From the NCBI GenBank assembly GCA_011523635.1, contig WTGI01000030.1:1-64000 (forward strand): a stretch of 64,000 bases of DNA. The letters run 5' to 3'. Below are positions 16,690 to 24,165 of this stretch, in pieces. This DNA is from Acidimicrobiia bacterium. GTDB lineage: Bacteria; Actinomycetota; Acidimicrobiia; Spongiisociales; Spongiisociaceae. The translations under genes and the position numbers were made by a program. How positions within the stretch are numbered: the first letter of the stretch is position 1; each line of letters opens with the position of its first letter. The notes under the pieces were generated by a model that searched no databases, was not told the origin of the DNA, and was given only the letters and a program-made list of their open reading frames with translations.

Positions 16690-17258
16690 CGGGCGCCGGC
16701 CTCCCGCTGCCGGGCCTTCTCCTCCAGGTCGGGACGCTGACCGGCGTCGAAGTAGCGGAGCGCCCAGTCGGCCCCCTGCCAGGTGATCAGCTTGCCGTCA
16801 CGGGGCACCAGGCGCACCAGGTAGCGGTCCCAGTCCCATGACGCCTTCAGCTGCTCCGGTCCCGAGGGTCCCGTGTAGCGGGTCGCCATCTCGTCGGCCA
16901 CCGGAACCCACTTCGACCCCTCGCCCTTGGCCGGGCCCTCCACGATCTCGGCGGTGCACTGGGCCAGCACCTTGCGGATCCGCGGGTGGGCGGTCTCCTC
17001 GATGCAGACGGCGCATTGCGGGTTCCGCTCCAGGTCATGCACCCAGCCGGAGCGCTTGCGCCCCACCACGTAGAAGGCCTCGCCGTCCCACTGGTACCAG
17101 AGCGGCACCACCATCGGCCAGCCGTCCTCCTTGAGGAAGGCCAGCTTGAGCAGCCACGTGCTGTCCGGGCTTCCGAGGAACTCCGCGATGTGGCTCTGCG
17201 GCATCCCGCCGGCGTCGGAGCCCTCCTCGTAGTAGGTGTCCTGCCTGAACTCGCTCAT
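16686..17258 (-). CDS. Pyridoxamine 5'-phosphate oxidase-like split-barrel protein
   Basis: A 190 aa flavin-binding split-barrel protein. SHIAEFLGSPDSTWLLKLAFLKEDGWPMVVPLWYQWDG and the VVGRKRSGWVHDLERNPQCAV strand are typical of actinobacterial PPOX/F420-linked proteins. It ends with a family-typical RYLVRLVPRDGKLITWQG. The start has GGAGG upstream; nine more codons are open before it. First gene of the coupled operon with the aminotransferase, M20 and RraA genes. It may act as a redox partner or in B6 recycling, which is an inference. Confidence 0.82.
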   Translation of the reverse strand: MSEFRQDTYYEEGSDAGGMPQSHIAEFLGSPDSTWLLKLAFLKEDGWPMVVPLWYQWDGEAFYVVGRKRSGWVHDLERNPQCAVCIEETAHPRIRKVLAQCTAEIVEGPAKGEGSKWVPVADEMATRYTGPSGPEQLKASWDWDRYLVRLVPRDGKLITWQGADWALRYFDAGQRPDLEEKARQREAGAR

Positions 17259-17386
17259 GCCGCGCCTCCGTCCTACCGGGACCAACCGGACCCGTTGCCG
17301 GGAGGGCCGGTTGCTTCGTCCGCCGATGTCGCGCAGAATGCTACCGAACCGGGCTGCCCCGCCCGGAAGGCCCGCCGAGGAGTGAA

Positions 17387-19126
17387 ATGACCACCACCCC
17401 CCTGATCGAGCAGATGCCGGGACTCGGCGTCACCGTCGAACGTGACGCGGAAGCCACCATGAGGGACGGGACCGTGCTGCGAGCCGACGTCTACCGTCCC
17501 GAGACACAGGCCGACCTGCCCGTGCTGCTCATCCGCTCCATCTACGACAAGCGGTCGGGCGTGCCCACCTTCGGTAGCGCCCACCCGGCCTGGTTCGCCG
17601 CCCAGGGCTACGTGGTGGTGGTCCAGGACTGCCGGGGCCGGTACGCGTCCGAAGGCGATTTCTATCCCTACCTCCACGAGATGGAGGACGGTTACGACTC
17701 GGTGGAGTGGGCGGCCCGCCTTCCCGGATCCGACGGCCGGGTCGGGATGATGGGGTTCTCCTATGTCGGCGCCACCCAGCTCCTGGCTGCGGTGATGGCG
17801 CCGCCCTCCCTCGCCTCCATCACCCCGGCCTTCACCGCCTCGCAGTACTACGACGGGTGGACCTACAACGGCGGGGCCTTCTCGCTGGCCTTCATCGGCT
17901 ACTGGGCCACGCTCCTGGGCCTGGAAACGGCGCAGCGGGCCGGCGACCTCGAGGGCCACATCGGCCTGGCCGCCGCCCTGGGCGCCGCCCCCAACTGGTA
18001 CCACACCCTTCCCGTGGCCGGCTACCCGCCCCTCCAGACCCCGCACGTGCCCTACTTCAACGACTGGGCGGAGCATTGCTCCTACGACGACTACTGGAAA
18101 CGGTGGAGCATCGACGAGGACTACAGCCGGATCAGGGTTCCCGCCCTGCACGTAGCGGGTTGGTATGACGTGTTCCTGACCGGCACCGTCAGGAACTTCG
18201 TGGGGCTCTCCGCATCCGGTTACGACGACCGGACGCGTGACAACCAGAAGCTGGTCGTCGGACCCTGGGCGCACATGCCCTGGACACCGGTCAGCCGGCT
18301 CGGCTCCGACGGCCCTTCGACCATGGAGATCGACTCCTGGCTGGTCCGGTGGTTCGACCAAACCCTGAAGGGCAGGGAGACGCGGGTCATGGACAGCCGG
18401 GTAACCGCCTTCACGCTGGACGGGGGCTGGCGGGACTTCTCCTCGTGGCCGCCGGAGGAGGCGGTGGTGGAGGACTGGTTCATCCACTCGAACGGATGCG
18501 CCAACTCCAAGTTCGGGGACGGCGTGCTCGACCGCACCCCGCCCGGCGACGAGCCGCCCGACATCTTCATCTACGAGCCGGGAGTGCCCGTTCCGTCCAT
18601 GGGGGGACACTCATGCTGCTTCGACAGCATCACCCCGATGGGCCCGGCCGACCAGCACGAGGCGGAGGTGTCCCGGATGATCCTGGTGTACACGTCCGAA
18701 CCCCTGGCGGAGGACGTTGAGCTGGTCGGCGACGTGGAGGTGACCCTGTACGCCGCCACGACGGCCGTCGACACCGACTTCACCGCCCGGCTCTGCGTGG
18801 TGGACGAGGCCGGAAAGTCAGTCAACCTCCAGGAGGGGATCCTCCGGGCGCGTTACCGGGAGTCGCTGTCGGATCCCAAGCTGCTGACCCCGGGCGAGGT
18901 GTACGAGTTCAAGATCGAGTTGGGCCCGGTGGGCGCCCGCGTGGGCGCCGGGTCGCGCCTCCGGTTGAACATCTCCAGCTCCGACTTCCCCCAGTGGGAC
19001 CGGAACCTGAACACCGGCGCCCAGCCGCTGACCGACGGACCGCTCGATTCGATCCCGGCCACCCAAACGGTGCTCCACAACCGCTCCTATCCCACCCGGG
19101 TGTCCATACCCATCCTGAGAGCCTGA
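17387..19126 (+). CDS. CocE/NonD family hydrolase (X-Pro dipeptidyl-peptidase-like)
   Basis: Serine hydrolase of 579 aa. N-terminal alpha/beta hydrolase core has the nucleophile elbow MGFSYVGAT (Ser125), the oxyanion region with RSIYDKR, and the acid/His in HVAGWYDVFLTG and VGPWAHMPW. The C-terminal beta-sandwich (from about 350) starts at FTLDGGWRDF and includes DVEVTLYAATTAVDTDFTA and SSDFPQWDRNLNTG. Known members hydrolyse cocaine, glutaryl-7-ACA or proline peptides. GAGG lies just upstream of the ATG. No signal peptide, so probably cytosolic. Divergent from the PPOX operon over about 130 bases. Confidence 0.92.
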   Translation: MTTTPLIEQMPGLGVTVERDAEATMRDGTVLRADVYRPETQADLPVLLIRSIYDKRSGVPTFGSAHPAWFAAQGYVVVVQDCRGRYASEGDFYPYLHEMEDGYDSVEWAARLPGSDGRVGMMGFSYVGATQLLAAVMAPPSLASITPAFTASQYYDGWTYNGGAFSLAFIGYWATLLGLETAQRAGDLEGHIGLAAALGAAPNWYHTLPVAGYPPLQTPHVPYFNDWAEHCSYDDYWKRWSIDEDYSRIRVPALHVAGWYDVFLTGTVRNFVGLSASGYDDRTRDNQKLVVGPWAHMPWTPVSRLGSDGPSTMEIDSWLVRWFDQTLKGRETRVMDSRVTAFTLDGGWRDFSSWPPEEAVVEDWFIHSNGCANSKFGDGVLDRTPPGDEPPDIFIYEPGVPVPSMGGHSCCFDSITPMGPADQHEAEVSRMILVYTSEPLAEDVELVGDVEVTLYAATTAVDTDFTARLCVVDEAGKSVNLQEGILRARYRESLSDPKLLTPGEVYEFKIELGPVGARVGAGSRLRLNISSSDFPQWDRNLNTGAQPLTDGPLDSIPATQTVLHNRSYPTRVSIPILRA

Positions 19127-19134
19127 CCGCTGAT

Positions 19135-19185
19135 GTGGCGTGAATGTATTTCATTCACGCCGTGAATGAGCATCATTCATGCCAC
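19135..19185. promoter_or_regulatory. Two tandem palindromes TGAATG-N5-CATTCA, probable operator
   Basis: TGAATG/CATTCA arms occur at 19141-19157 and again at 19163-19179, centres 22 bases apart, about two helical turns. The first extends to a perfect 9-bp arm (GCGTGAATG/CATTCACGC). An outer pair GTGGCGTGAATG and CATTCATGCCAC also pairs with one mismatch. Such paired dyads are what a dimeric repressor would bind. They sit directly before the DUF4143 remnant and about 220 bases before the retropepsin promoter. Confidence 0.55.
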
Positions 19186-19186
19186 G

Positions 19187-19377
19187 GCCGGCGGCCGCCT
19201 GCTCCCCATCGAGATCAAGGCGGCCAAGCGCCCCCGCCTCCGTGACGCCCGTCACTTCCACATCTTCCGGGCCGAATACGGTGACCAGGCTCGGTCCGGC
19301 ATCTTCTGCACACGGGAACCATCACCGAGTGGCTCACCCCGGACGCACTCGCCACGCTGTGGTGGCGGGTTATCTAG
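19187..19377 (+). pseudogene. Remnant of a DUF4143-type AAA ATPase (C-terminal tail only)
   Basis: The translation RLLPIEIKAAKRPRLRDARH then FHIFRAEYGDQARSGIF matches the C-terminal end typical of AAA-family ATPases with a DUF4143 domain. After ...GIF the frame breaks by one missing base. The next frame continues LHTGTITEWLTPDALATLWW and RVI to a TAG stop, as expected for the family end. The AAA domain is absent, so this is a deletion plus frameshift fragment. An ATG at 19166 within the second palindrome is in frame but has no ribosome site. Confidence 0.6.
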
Positions 19378-19402
19378 CCGCCAGGATGGGAATCGGAGGG
19401 GG

Positions 19403-19431
19403 TTGACACGCTCCGCCGCTCGACGTACAAA
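19403..19431 (+). promoter_or_regulatory. Sigma-70-type promoter for the retropepsin/RHH pair
   Basis: TTGACA (19403-19408) and TACAAA (19426-19431) are separated by 17 bases, an excellent housekeeping-type -35/-10 pair and the strongest seen in this GC-rich window. It leaves a leader of about 40 bases before the retropepsin ATG. Confidence 0.6.
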
Positions 19432-19480
19432 TGGTGCAGGCGCGCAGGACATATGCAGGAGTAGTGAAGGAGACAGCAGT

Positions 19481-19843
19481 ATGGGCGAGACACACGTGCC
19501 GGTCCTGATCCGGAACCCCGCCGAGCCACAACGGACCTGGGAGGGGCTCTTCCTGGTCGACACGGGCGCCAACGACTGTCATGTGCCGAGGCGGTACCTG
19601 GAGGGTATCGGCCTGGCACCCAGGGCGGAGCGCGTCTACCAGCTGGCCGACGGCAGCGTGGTGACCGTCGGTACCACCATCGGGGAGTTGGAGTTCATGG
19701 GAGAGCTAGTCCCCAGCCTTATAGCGTTCGGGGAGGACGGAACCGAGCCGCTCCTGGGAAGCATCGCCCTGCAGGCCGCGGGGGTCGAGGTCGACCTGCG
19801 GACCGAGTCCCTGAGGAAGAGCCGCCGCCGCTTCCGGCTCTGA
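19481..19843 (+). CDS. Retropepsin-like aspartic protease (clan AA)
   Basis: A 120 aa protein with FLVDTGANDCHVPRR, the DTGA catalytic signature of retroviral-type aspartic proteases, and a second hydrophobic-Gly segment PLLGSIALQAAGVEVD. The monomer is retropepsin-sized, so the active enzyme would be a homodimer. Start ATG has GAAGGAG eight bases before; the frame is open upstream only as read-through from the ATPase remnant. One base separates its stop from the downstream ribbon-helix-helix gene, so the two are co-expressed. No signal peptide. The substrate is unknown. Confidence 0.78.
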   Translation: MGETHVPVLIRNPAEPQRTWEGLFLVDTGANDCHVPRRYLEGIGLAPRAERVYQLADGSVVTVGTTIGELEFMGELVPSLIAFGEDGTEPLLGSIALQAAGVEVDLRTESLRKSRRRFRL

Positions 19844-19844
19844 C

Positions 19845-20072
19845 ATGAAGCGAACGGCCGTCTATTTGCCTGATGATCTGAAGCAACGGCTGGAAGAGGT
19901 GGCAGAACGAGAGTCTCGCAGCGAGGCCTCCATCGTTCGTGAGGCTGTTCAGGTGGCGCTCGACCTTCGCGACGCTCCGATCCCGAAGTTACCTCTGTTC
20001 GCCGGGTGGGGAGATCCCACCCGGGCTGATCGAGTGGACGAACTGCTGACAGGTAGCGGCTTCGGTAGATGA
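19845..20072 (+). CDS. Ribbon-helix-helix (CopG/Arc-type) DNA-binding protein
   Basis: A 75 aa protein starting KRTAVYLPDDLKQRLEEVAERE followed by SRSEASIVREAVQVAL, the classic beta-strand, helix, helix of RHH repressors and antitoxins. The C-terminal tail (PKLPLFAGWGDPTRADRVDELLTG) resembles the toxin-binding tail of PIN-partnered antitoxins such as VapB. No PIN or other known toxin follows. The preceding gene is the retropepsin-like protease, one base away. It may autoregulate the pair. Confidence 0.82.
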   Translation: MKRTAVYLPDDLKQRLEEVAERESRSEASIVREAVQVALDLRDAPIPKLPLFAGWGDPTRADRVDELLTGSGFGR

Positions 20073-20096
20073 CAGGGGCCCGGCCGGGCTAGCGGG

Positions 20097-21260
20097 TCAT
20101 GCGGTGGCCAGGTTCAGGGCGGTCTGGGCCAGGATCTCGGCCGCTGTTGCTGTTTCCTCGATGCCCACCCATTCCTCGTCGGAGTGGGCCTGGTCGATGC
20201 TGCCGGGCCCGAAGACCACGCAGCTGATCCCGGCCGGCGCGAGAGCGGAGGCGTCGGTGCCGAAAGTGACGCCTATCGGATCGGCCTCCTGGCCCGTGGC
20301 GTCCTCCCGAGCCCGCCTCAAGGCTTGGACCACCGGGTCGGTCACAGGTGTGTCGAGGGGAGCGGTCATCAGGATGGGATCCCGGCGCTCCAGCGGGACA
20401 TCGAGACCGGCCAGCAACTCGTCGAACTCCTCGAGCAACTCCTCGTGGTTCTCGCCGGGGATCACCCGCCGGTCGAGGCCGATGACGCACTCGGCCGGCA
20501 CCACGTTGAAGCCGGAACCGCCCCGGATGATGGTGACGGCCAGCGTGGGCGGCCCGGCCAGGGGGTGTCCCACCGGGTCGAGAGAGGTCAGGTAATCGGT
20601 CTGGAGGACGTCCAGGACCCGTCCCATCGCGTAGATGGCGTTGCGTCCCAGATGGGGCTTGGATGAGTGTGACGGTATGCCGGTGGTGGCGATCTCGATG
20701 CGCAGCACCCCCTTGTGGGCGGTGGCGATGTCGAGGCTGGTGGGCTCGCCGAGCACCGCCATGTCGACCTCCGGATGGGCGGCCGCCAGCTCCTCCGCCC
20801 CGGTCCCGCCGACCTCCTCGTCAATGCCCCCCACCAGCATGACGGTGGCCCGCTCGGCCGCGTCCGCCGACCCAAGCAGCCGGAGCCCCTCGACCATCGC
20901 CACCAGCGACCCCTTGGTGTCGCAGGCACCCCTCCCGTACACGTTGCCGCCGCTCGACAGGGCGTCGGCGGTGGCCTTGCCGGAGAGGCCCACCGTGTCG
21001 AGGTGGGCATGGAACATGACCACCGGCGATCCCTCGCGTCCCGGCAGGGTGGCGATGACGTTGTCCCGGCCTCCCGGATGGACCGGCTCCCGCACGGGGT
21101 CGAAGCCCCAGTCCCTGAGGTCGGAGAAGAGCAGGCTCGCCAGGTCGGCCTCGCCGGCGCCTCCGTCGATGGCGGGGTTGACGGAGTGGGTACCCACGTA
21201 GCGGACCAGCAAGCGCTCGACCCTGGCGCGGTCGGCCTGGCCTTGGAACTCGGACGGCAC
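20097..21260 (-). CDS. M20 family metallopeptidase (ArgE/DapE/CPG2-type)
   Basis: Di-zinc amidohydrolase, about 387 aa. Ligands appear in FHAHLDTVG, GRGACDTKGS, GIDEEVGGTG and the C-terminal DQAHSDEEW. The dimerisation domain begins near IATTGIPSHSSKPHLGRNA. The start is uncertain: the frame runs to 21350 but would overlap the divergent Ntn hydrolase gene. GTG at 21260 (VPSEFQGQADRARV) gives a natural N-terminus. It is only distantly similar to the other M20 gene at 14-15.5 kb. Confidence 0.88.
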   Translation of the reverse strand: MPSEFQGQADRARVERLLVRYVGTHSVNPAIDGGAGEADLASLLFSDLRDWGFDPVREPVHPGGRDNVIATLPGREGSPVVMFHAHLDTVGLSGKATADALSSGGNVYGRGACDTKGSLVAMVEGLRLLGSADAAERATVMLVGGIDEEVGGTGAEELAAAHPEVDMAVLGEPTSLDIATAHKGVLRIEIATTGIPSHSSKPHLGRNAIYAMGRVLDVLQTDYLTSLDPVGHPLAGPPTLAVTIIRGGSGFNVVPAECVIGLDRRVIPGENHEELLEEFDELLAGLDVPLERRDPILMTAPLDTPVTDPVVQALRRAREDATGQEADPIGVTFGTDASALAPAGISCVVFGPGSIDQAHSDEEWVGIEETATAAEILAQTALNLATA

Positions 21261-21339
21261 GGGAGCAACGATACCGAACCGGATCCCTCCACCTACAATC
21301 TGCTGACCGCAACCGTGGTGGCGACGGGGAGGCCGGCAA

Positions 21340-22146
21340 GTGTGCACCACCGGATTCTTCAGGCTCGGACCTGACGACTACCTGCTGTTCAAGAACAAGG
21401 ACTTCGGCAGGGAGAGTTTCGACGACCGCCTGGTCCTCGAACCGGACGTGTTCGGCGTGGAGGGTGTCACTACCTGGGCGGGAACGGATCCCGACCTGGA
21501 CCGGTTCTCGGGCTTCTCGATCGGCGCCAACTCCTCCGGCCTGCTCGTGTGCGATTCCAACGTCCGCACCCTCGACGACCACGCCAACTACGACGACCTG
21601 GTGGAGATCGCGCTGCGCGAGGGCAAGGATGTCGCGTCGGGCGTGGCCGCCGTGGAGCGAGCGGTGGCGGCCCGGCCCTACCTGTGGGCCAACCTGGTGC
21701 TGATCGACCGCCACGGCCAGGCCGCCATCGAGGTACGGAGCCGGCAGACGGCGGTGTTCCGGCCGGACAGGCCCACTGCCCGATCCAACCATCACACCGA
21801 ACTCGGAGTCCACCCCGAGAACGATGACCGGTTGACCACGCTCGACCGGATCGCCTCCGCGCAGGGTCGCCTCGACCGGGCCGCGTCGCTGGACGACATC
21901 CTCGAGCTGCTCCGGAGCCACGACCAGGGCGCCACGGGCGTGTGCAACCACTTGGGCTACAGCACTGTCTACAGCTACATCCTCCGCCACCGGGCCGGGA
22001 CGACCACGCTGATGGTCAGCCGGGGAAGGCCCTGCGAGGCATTCCCGCCCGCGGAACTGGAGCTTCCATTCGGCCCGGCCTGGTCGCCCGACACCCTCGA
22101 GGACTTCCTGGCCGCCTACCCCTCCGACCGGGTCCCGGTCTCTTAA
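21340..22146 (+). CDS. C45/acyl-CoA:6-APA acyltransferase-like Ntn hydrolase
   Basis: A 268 aa protein with Cys directly after the start (MCTTGFF), then LLFKNKDFGRE and SGFSIGANSSGLLVCDSN. This matches the N-terminal-nucleophile hydrolase fold of the peptidase C45/choloylglycine group, where the Cys becomes the nucleophile after Met removal. GTG start with GGGGAGG eight bases before. Such enzymes cleave or form amide bonds of acylated amines. It is divergent from an M20 peptidase gene. Substrate unknown. Confidence 0.7.
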   Translation: MCTTGFFRLGPDDYLLFKNKDFGRESFDDRLVLEPDVFGVEGVTTWAGTDPDLDRFSGFSIGANSSGLLVCDSNVRTLDDHANYDDLVEIALREGKDVASGVAAVERAVAARPYLWANLVLIDRHGQAAIEVRSRQTAVFRPDRPTARSNHHTELGVHPENDDRLTTLDRIASAQGRLDRAASLDDILELLRSHDQGATGVCNHLGYSTVYSYILRHRAGTTTLMVSRGRPCEAFPPAELELPFGPAWSPDTLEDFLAAYPSDRVPVS

Positions 22147-22177
22147 TCGACGGTGGCGGGACCGCTGGTCTCTCGCC

Positions 22178-22915
22178 TCACAGGCTCCAGAGCGGCAGGT
22201 TGGATACGGCCTCCTTCAGACCCCTCCGGCGCTCGTCCACGTCGGGCAGGGCGCCGGCCACCCGGTTCCAGAACTCGGGCGGGTGGCCCTTGACGTGCAA
22301 GTGGGCGAGTTCATGCACCACCACGTAGTCGATGAGCCTCGGCTCCAGCATGACGATCCGCCAGTTGAACCGGAGGGTGCCATCACGGGCGCAGCTGGCC
22401 CAGCGGCTCTTCTGGTCGCGGATCAGGACCCTCGACTTCGGACCGTGGCCTAGGAGCGGCCACCACGCGTCGACCGTGGCTGGGATCCGCTCCCAGGCCC
22501 GGGCGTTGTACCAGGCGACGAAGGCGTGGCCGACGCTCAGGAGCCGGGAGTCGTTACCCTGCCCGGGTGGCACGGTCACGGTGAACCGGTTCCCGTCGAA
22601 GTCCACCACCGGCCCGGGTAGTTCGCCGGTGTCGTAGGAGAGCGGCACGGCTCGGCCCAGGTAGGGCATGATCTGGCCCTCTCGCAGGCCGGGCAGGCAG
22701 GTTCGTTCCAGGTCAGCGAGGTGGCCGAGAATCCAGGGCGCCTTGGTCTGGACGAACTGCTCGAGTTCGGCCACCGGTGCGGCTCTCGGGGCGTACACCC
22801 GCACGCCGGTGGGTGTCACGGCCACCTCGACCGTCCTCGTCCGGCGGTCGCTCCGGCGTACCTCGAACTCGATGGTGTCGTCTCCGTGGGTGATGGAGCA
22901 GTACTCGCGCGCCAT
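22178..22915 (-). CDS. YgjP-type (DUF45) zinc metallopeptidase
   Basis: A 245 aa protein of the YgjP/SprT-like M48 group. It carries the gluzincin motif VVHELAHLHVKGHPPEFW with zinc-binding His pair and catalytic Glu. The preceding family block IRDQKSRWASC and LRFNWRIVMLEPRLID is diagnostic. The N-terminal strands (VRRSDRRTRTVEVAVTPTGVRVYAP) also fit. Role in the family is poorly known, often near restriction systems; here it is not adjacent to one. Confidence 0.88.
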   Translation of the reverse strand: MAREYCSITHGDDTIEFEVRRSDRRTRTVEVAVTPTGVRVYAPRAAPVAELEQFVQTKAPWILGHLADLERTCLPGLREGQIMPYLGRAVPLSYDTGELPGPVVDFDGNRFTVTVPPGQGNDSRLLSVGHAFVAWYNARAWERIPATVDAWWPLLGHGPKSRVLIRDQKSRWASCARDGTLRFNWRIVMLEPRLIDYVVVHELAHLHVKGHPPEFWNRVAGALPDVDERRRGLKEAVSNLPLWSL

Positions 22916-23067
22916 CCGGATCTCCTTTCGCTTCCCGGTCTCCGTTCCCGGAGGCCGGCCTGAAACTGATCGTCGGGGTCGGATGCTCCGATCCCTCCCT
23001 TGCAGTTACCGCGAAATGGTGCCCTTTTCCAGACCCTTGACCGCTGCTAGCTTTCCATAAGAGCCAT

Positions 23068-23102
23068 CTAACCAATTACTAATAACTAGTAACTAGCAAC
23101 TA
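23068..23102 (-). repeat. Heptanucleotide tandem repeat, 5 units
   Basis: Read on the minus strand the units are TAGTTGC, TAGTTAC, TAGTTAT, TAGTAAT and TGGTTAG, in exact 7-base register. The first unit contains the TAG stop codon of the epimerase gene, so the array begins inside the gene's last codon. Seventeen of 18 bases of ACTAGTAACTAGCAACTA recur in the array at 54.7 kb. CTAG is otherwise rare in such genomes, which makes the cluster stand out. Confidence 0.7.
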
Positions 23103-24056
23103 AAGACTGACCCGGCCCTCGGCGAGCAGCCGCCGGAAATCGTCAACCGTTCCGGCGATCCCCTCCGCCAGCGAGCGCTGGGAAGTGTCGATGGCCCGCT
23201 CAAGGCCGGCGCCGTCGATAATCGAGGGAAGCGGGAAGGGCGCATCGTCATAGGTGGTCTCGATTCCGGGAGTGGTGGCGTCGATCGCCGCCGCCACCTC
23301 CGCGATGTGAGCCACCGGTCCGCCCACGTTGTGGACCAGGGCCCGGTCGGCCTCGAGGCGGGCGGCGGCGATGAAGATGCGGGCCATGTCCTGGGCGTGC
23401 TGGTAGGTGACCGTGCCACCGTGGGTGATGTGGGCGGACACTCCGGCGGCTGCGGACAGCATCGCCACCGTGGCCGCCGACGTGAGACCCTGGTCTCGTC
23501 CCAGTCCGTAGATGACGGAGGGTCGGAGGCCTACGGAGCCGATTCCCCAGTCCGCGCTGTAGATCCGGGCGGTCCACTCGTTGGCCTGCTTGTAGGCCCC
23601 GTAGAGCGTGGTCGGGGCGGCGGGGGAGTCATCGTCGACCCTCCCTCCTTCGTACATCTCGGCGGGGCCGAACACGCCGATCGAGCTTGCATACGTGACG
23701 CCCCGGACCCGGCCGTCGGACCGGCGGGCTGCCTCCAGGACGTTGAGGGTCCCGGTGACGTTGACCCGTGAGCCGTTCACCGGGTCGGCCGCGCAGAACG
23801 GGACCTGGAGGGCGGCGAGGTGGACCACATGGGTGATCCGGTTGTCCGTGATCACCCCCTCGACCGCCTCGCTGTCGCGAATGTCCCCCTGGCGGAAGCG
23901 GACGGTGGAAAGCTCGTCCTCGTCCAGCAGGAGGCGCAGGCGATGGGGAGTGTCGCTTATGTCGAAAGTGACTACCGGAGTTCCTTCCCTGACCAGCTCG
24001 TGAACAGCCCATGCGCCGAGGCATCCGGCTGATCCCGTCACCAGGAACCGTTCCAT
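23100..24056 (-). CDS. NAD-dependent epimerase/dehydratase
   Basis: Extended short-chain dehydrogenase of 318 aa. N-terminal GSAGCLGAWAVHELV is the GxxGxxG nucleotide motif, VVHLAALQVPF the conserved strand, YASSIGVFGP the Ser region and YGAYKQANE the Tyr/Lys catalytic pair. The start ATG (MERFLVTGS) follows an AAGGCGGGAAAT leader. Eighteen further codons are open upstream but implausible. Sugar-nucleotide epimerase is the usual activity; the substrate is not identified. Divergent from the peptide-transporter operon. Confidence 0.9.
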   Translation of the reverse strand: MERFLVTGSAGCLGAWAVHELVREGTPVVTFDISDTPHRLRLLLDEDELSTVRFRQGDIRDSEAVEGVITDNRITHVVHLAALQVPFCAADPVNGSRVNVTGTLNVLEAARRSDGRVRGVTYASSIGVFGPAEMYEGGRVDDDSPAAPTTLYGAYKQANEWTARIYSADWGIGSVGLRPSVIYGLGRDQGLTSAATVAMLSAAAGVSAHITHGGTVTYQHAQDMARIFIAAARLEADRALVHNVGGPVAHIAEVAAAIDATTPGIETTYDDAPFPLPSIIDGAGLERAIDTSQRSLAEGIAGTVDDFRRLLAEGRVSL

Positions 24057-24165
24057 ATTTCCCGCCTTTTTCAATCCGATGCGAACTTGGTTGTACGCCG
24101 TAGCGAGCAACAGGATAAGATATCCGGCTAAGCGTCAGTGGCGCGAGCGAAGGAGGATATTGCTT

